The translations under genes were made by a program, and so were the position numbers. Below the pieces are notes generated by a model. It was given only the letters and a program-made list of their open reading frames with translations. It made no database searches and had not been told where the DNA came from. Source: Bathynomus jamesi (taxonomy: Eukaryota > Arthropoda > Malacostraca > Isopoda > Cirolanidae). Taken from it: a stretch of DNA of 64,000 nucleotides. The stretch is taken from positions 667,001 to 731,000 of the forward strand of contig JAJOZX010000876.1 in the NCBI GenBank assembly GCA_023014485.1, read 5' to 3'. Of the stretch, positions 61,420 to 64,000 are shown piece by piece. The stretch's first letter is position 1, and every line of letters starts with the position of its first letter.

Positions 61420-64000
61420 TTGTTAAACACAGAATAGGTTGGCGAGGAGGAGGTGTTATGTTTTATATGAAAGGTAATATTGCAAACATTATAGAAGTAA
61501 AGTACAGAATTCCAGAACCGATAGATTCGACTATAGCAGAACTTAAATTGAACGATTTCAAACTTCTTCTTGCCGTTATATATAGGCCCCCTAATCAAAC
61601 AGCTGATACGGACGAAGCGTTATATCGTGAACTAAAGAGAATAATAGGTAGTGAGCAGGCCTTAGTTATGGGTGACTTTAATTGCGCCAACGTGAATTAC
61701 TATACAATGCAGGGAGGCGCGGAAGGTGATCGTTTAGTTAATTTTCTCAAGGGTGGCTACCTTATTCAAAAGGTTGGGGAACCTACGAAGTTGGACAGTA
61801 TTTTAGATTTAGTAATAACTACGGATGATAGGCTAATCACTGATCTTCAAGTAATAGAACCGTTAAGCAATAACGATCACAATATTGTGGAGTTTGCTTC
61901 TCAGTAAGTCACTCGAAACCAGCTGACTCGACTAAAATTCCTAACTTCCAGCACGCAGACCTTTGAAATGAATTGTCACACGTCAATTGGGAAAACGTAA
62001 TGGGGATCTCTAACGTAAAAATAATGTGAAAATCGTTTGAAACAGTATTTAGGACTATGAATGAGGAATGTGTACCGTACAAGATTAAGCGTGCGAAAGT
62101 AAATAACAAGCCCTTGTGATTTACATCTAGAGTAGGGGATATTATAAGGAGTAGATATAGGGTTTATAGACTACATAAGTGCGATACAGACAATTTGTGG
62201 TTACGAAACAACTACATATCTCTAAGACGCGAAGCGAAAAGCGTAATAAAAAAGGTCCAAGCGTGATTTGAAATGTTCATAGCTTGTGACGGCAAAGAAA
62301 ACCCAAGTGACTCTTTCAATACGTCAATAATAGGAATCCAGTGAAGAGTATCTTGGGGCCGTTGAAAAATCTTGACGGACAGCTAGTTTCTGTAAACAAG
62401 CAAACGGCTAACTTGCTAAACGAATTTTTTACGTCAGTTTTTACAATAGAAGATGTAACGAATATCCCTACGGTCAGAGACATAATACCTTTTGACAGTG
62501 GTAATACTTTAAATAATATGTGGTTAGTGAAAGGGAGGTAATGCGCTATAATGATGAAATGAAAATGCATAAATCACCGGGGCCGGATTCCATATATCCC
62601 ATACAACTAAAAGAATTAAAAGAAAGCATTGTTGTGCCGCTAATGTGTCTATTTCTGAGGGGTGCGTACCAGATAATTTCAAGTTAGCAAATGTAACACC
62701 TATTTTAAAGAAAGGCGATAAAGGTGCGGCGGGAAATTATAGGCCAATCAGTTTAAGGTCTGTTGTCGGTAAGGAACCGAAATCAATAATTAGGGATCGT
62801 ATAGTCGAACACTTAAAATTGCATAACTTGATTAGAAATACGCAGCACGGTTTTAGGTGAAACAAATCTTGCTTAACTAATCTATAAGAATTTTTCCAAA
62901 GCGTGGTTGAAGTTTACGATAGTCATCGGGCGGTAGATGTAGTGTATTTAGATTTTCCAAAAGCGTTTGACACCGTACCGCACAAAAGACTCATTAAAAA
63001 ACTAAGGCTCATGGAATCAGGGGTGTAGTAATAAATTGGATACGCGAGTAGTTGCGAGGTAGGAAACAGAGGGTGGTCGTTGATGGAGGGGAGTCATCTT
63101 GGGCAAATGTAGCGAGCGGCGTTCCTCAGGGTTCTGTATTGGGCCCTTGCTTTTTCTTATGTACATTAACAATTTAGATGTCAGCCTAGTCAGTACAGTT
63201 TCAAAGTTTGCGGATGACACGAAGTTGGGTGGCAGGGCAATTAATGACGAAGATAGAGGTAAAATCCAGGAAGATCTGAATAAAATCGTTCATTGGTCAG
63301 TTACATGGCAAATGAGATTTAACGTCGATAAGTGCAAAATTTTACATATAGGTTCGCGTAATGGTAATTTGGCGTATAGTATGTCAGGGAAGGAGTTGGC
63401 AAGCGTAGAGCAGGAAAAGGATTTAGGAGTTATAGTCAGGTGATTTAAAAGTGGCGAAACAAAGTGCAGCAGCGGTCAATAAGGCGAACAAGGTGCCTCA
63501 TTTTATACTAGCTGGAATTTTGAGTCCAAATCGTCGCCCGATATTATTGTTCCGCTTTATAAATCATTAGTTAGACCCCATTTGGAGTACGCGATCCAAT
63601 TTTGGAATCTGCATATGCGCAAAGATATAAATAAAATCGAAAGAGTTCAAAGACGAGGAACAAAGATGATTCCGTCGCTTAGGTCGAAATCGTACGAGGA
63701 TAGGCTTAAGGAGTTAAAATTGACGACACTCGAGACTAGGAGGCTAAGGGGTGATCTAATCCAGGTTTTTAAAATTATGAATGGGTTTGTTAACGTAAAT
63801 AGTGATAGCTTTTTCGAAATATCACAATATAATAGAACTAGAAATAAAGGGTGTAAGTTGACAAGTAAAAGGTTCGAGACAGCCACAAAATTTTTTACGC
63901 ATAGAATAGTAAATAGTTGAAATAGTTTGTCGGTAGAAGCAATTAGTAGCACGTCTATAAACATGTTTAAAAATCGATTAGACGCATATGTTGACAGAGT
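61420..64000 (+). pseudogene. CR1/jockey-type LINE ORF2: endonuclease + RT
   Basis: Plus strand, continuing past the window edge. It begins inside the APE endonuclease (RIGWRGGGVMFYMKGNI at about 61425; ORF 61458-61907 with LLAVIYRPPNQ, ALVMGDFNCANVNYY, LDLVITTDDR and PLSNNDHNIVEF). A linker follows with stops (61908-62340), then SILGPLKNLDGQLVSVNKQT, KSPGPDSIYP, the RT fingers (VTPILKKGDKGAAGNYRPIS), VYLDFPKAFDTVPHKRLI, GSVLGPLLFLMYIN and KFADDTKLGG (the FADD active site is intact). The thumb and tail are IERVQRRGTKMIPSLRSKSY, LETRRLRGDLIQVFKIMNG and SINMFKNRLDAYVD. Several stops and frameshifts; 5'-truncated within the endonuclease. Same kind as the minus-strand fragment at 1-238. Confidence 0.9.

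Overview
This is AT-rich, intron-era eukaryotic DNA. It is packed with (TA)n, (CA)n, (GA)n and (TTA)n microsatellites, TTAGG-type telomere-like words, tRNA-derived SINEs, Penelope-like elements, LINE reverse transcriptases and mariner, Tc1 and hAT relics. That mix points to an arthropod, most likely a crustacean (inference). I see no complete ordinary host gene: nearly every coding stretch belongs to a mobile element or an unclassified repeat gene.

Layout. 1-9.3 kb: LINE fragment, mariner and Tc1 relics, a broken zinc-ribbon arthropod repeat gene (5.6-7.0 kb), two fold-back hairpins and a hAT relic. 10-15 kb: two tRNA-like SINEs and a nest of elements inserted into each other (13.1-14.8 kb). 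15.8-31.5 kb: a long hairpin, a mariner relic, a Tc1-type element split by a mariner-type element, a LINE tail, a hAT element, a 0.9 kb fold-back element and a second catalytic-core-only mariner. 32.2-35.6 kb: two or three Penelope-like elements (reverse transcriptase plus GIY-YIG), head to head, with tandem tails. 36.2-39.2 kb: a nearly intact unclassified DNA transposon whose transposase is split by one -1 step. 58.4-61.3 kb: a relative with the same motif order and the same TAGGGTG ends. 61.4-64.0 kb: a LINE with endonuclease and reverse transcriptase.

The main discovery is 41.47-55.78 kb. It is one inserted element that is almost wholly palindrome: arms of about 7.6 and 6.7 kb around a spacer of about 30 bp, ends starting AGTARTATAGCC, flanked by a perfect 6-bp direct repeat AACCAT. 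Each arm carries the same three genes, all transcribed away from the centre: an immediate-early-response (IER) domain protein gene behind a perfect CRE (TGACGTCA) and a TATA box, then an unknown protein of about 196 aa, then an unknown 81-aa protein. The outer arms hold tandem repeats, a gutted reverse transcriptase and subterminal TTGCAA motifs. The 6-bp duplication, AG ends and very long terminal repeats recall Polinton/Maverick-type integration, but no polymerase, integrase or capsid gene is visible, so the class is open.

All coordinates of repeats and indels were read by eye; identities are estimates.
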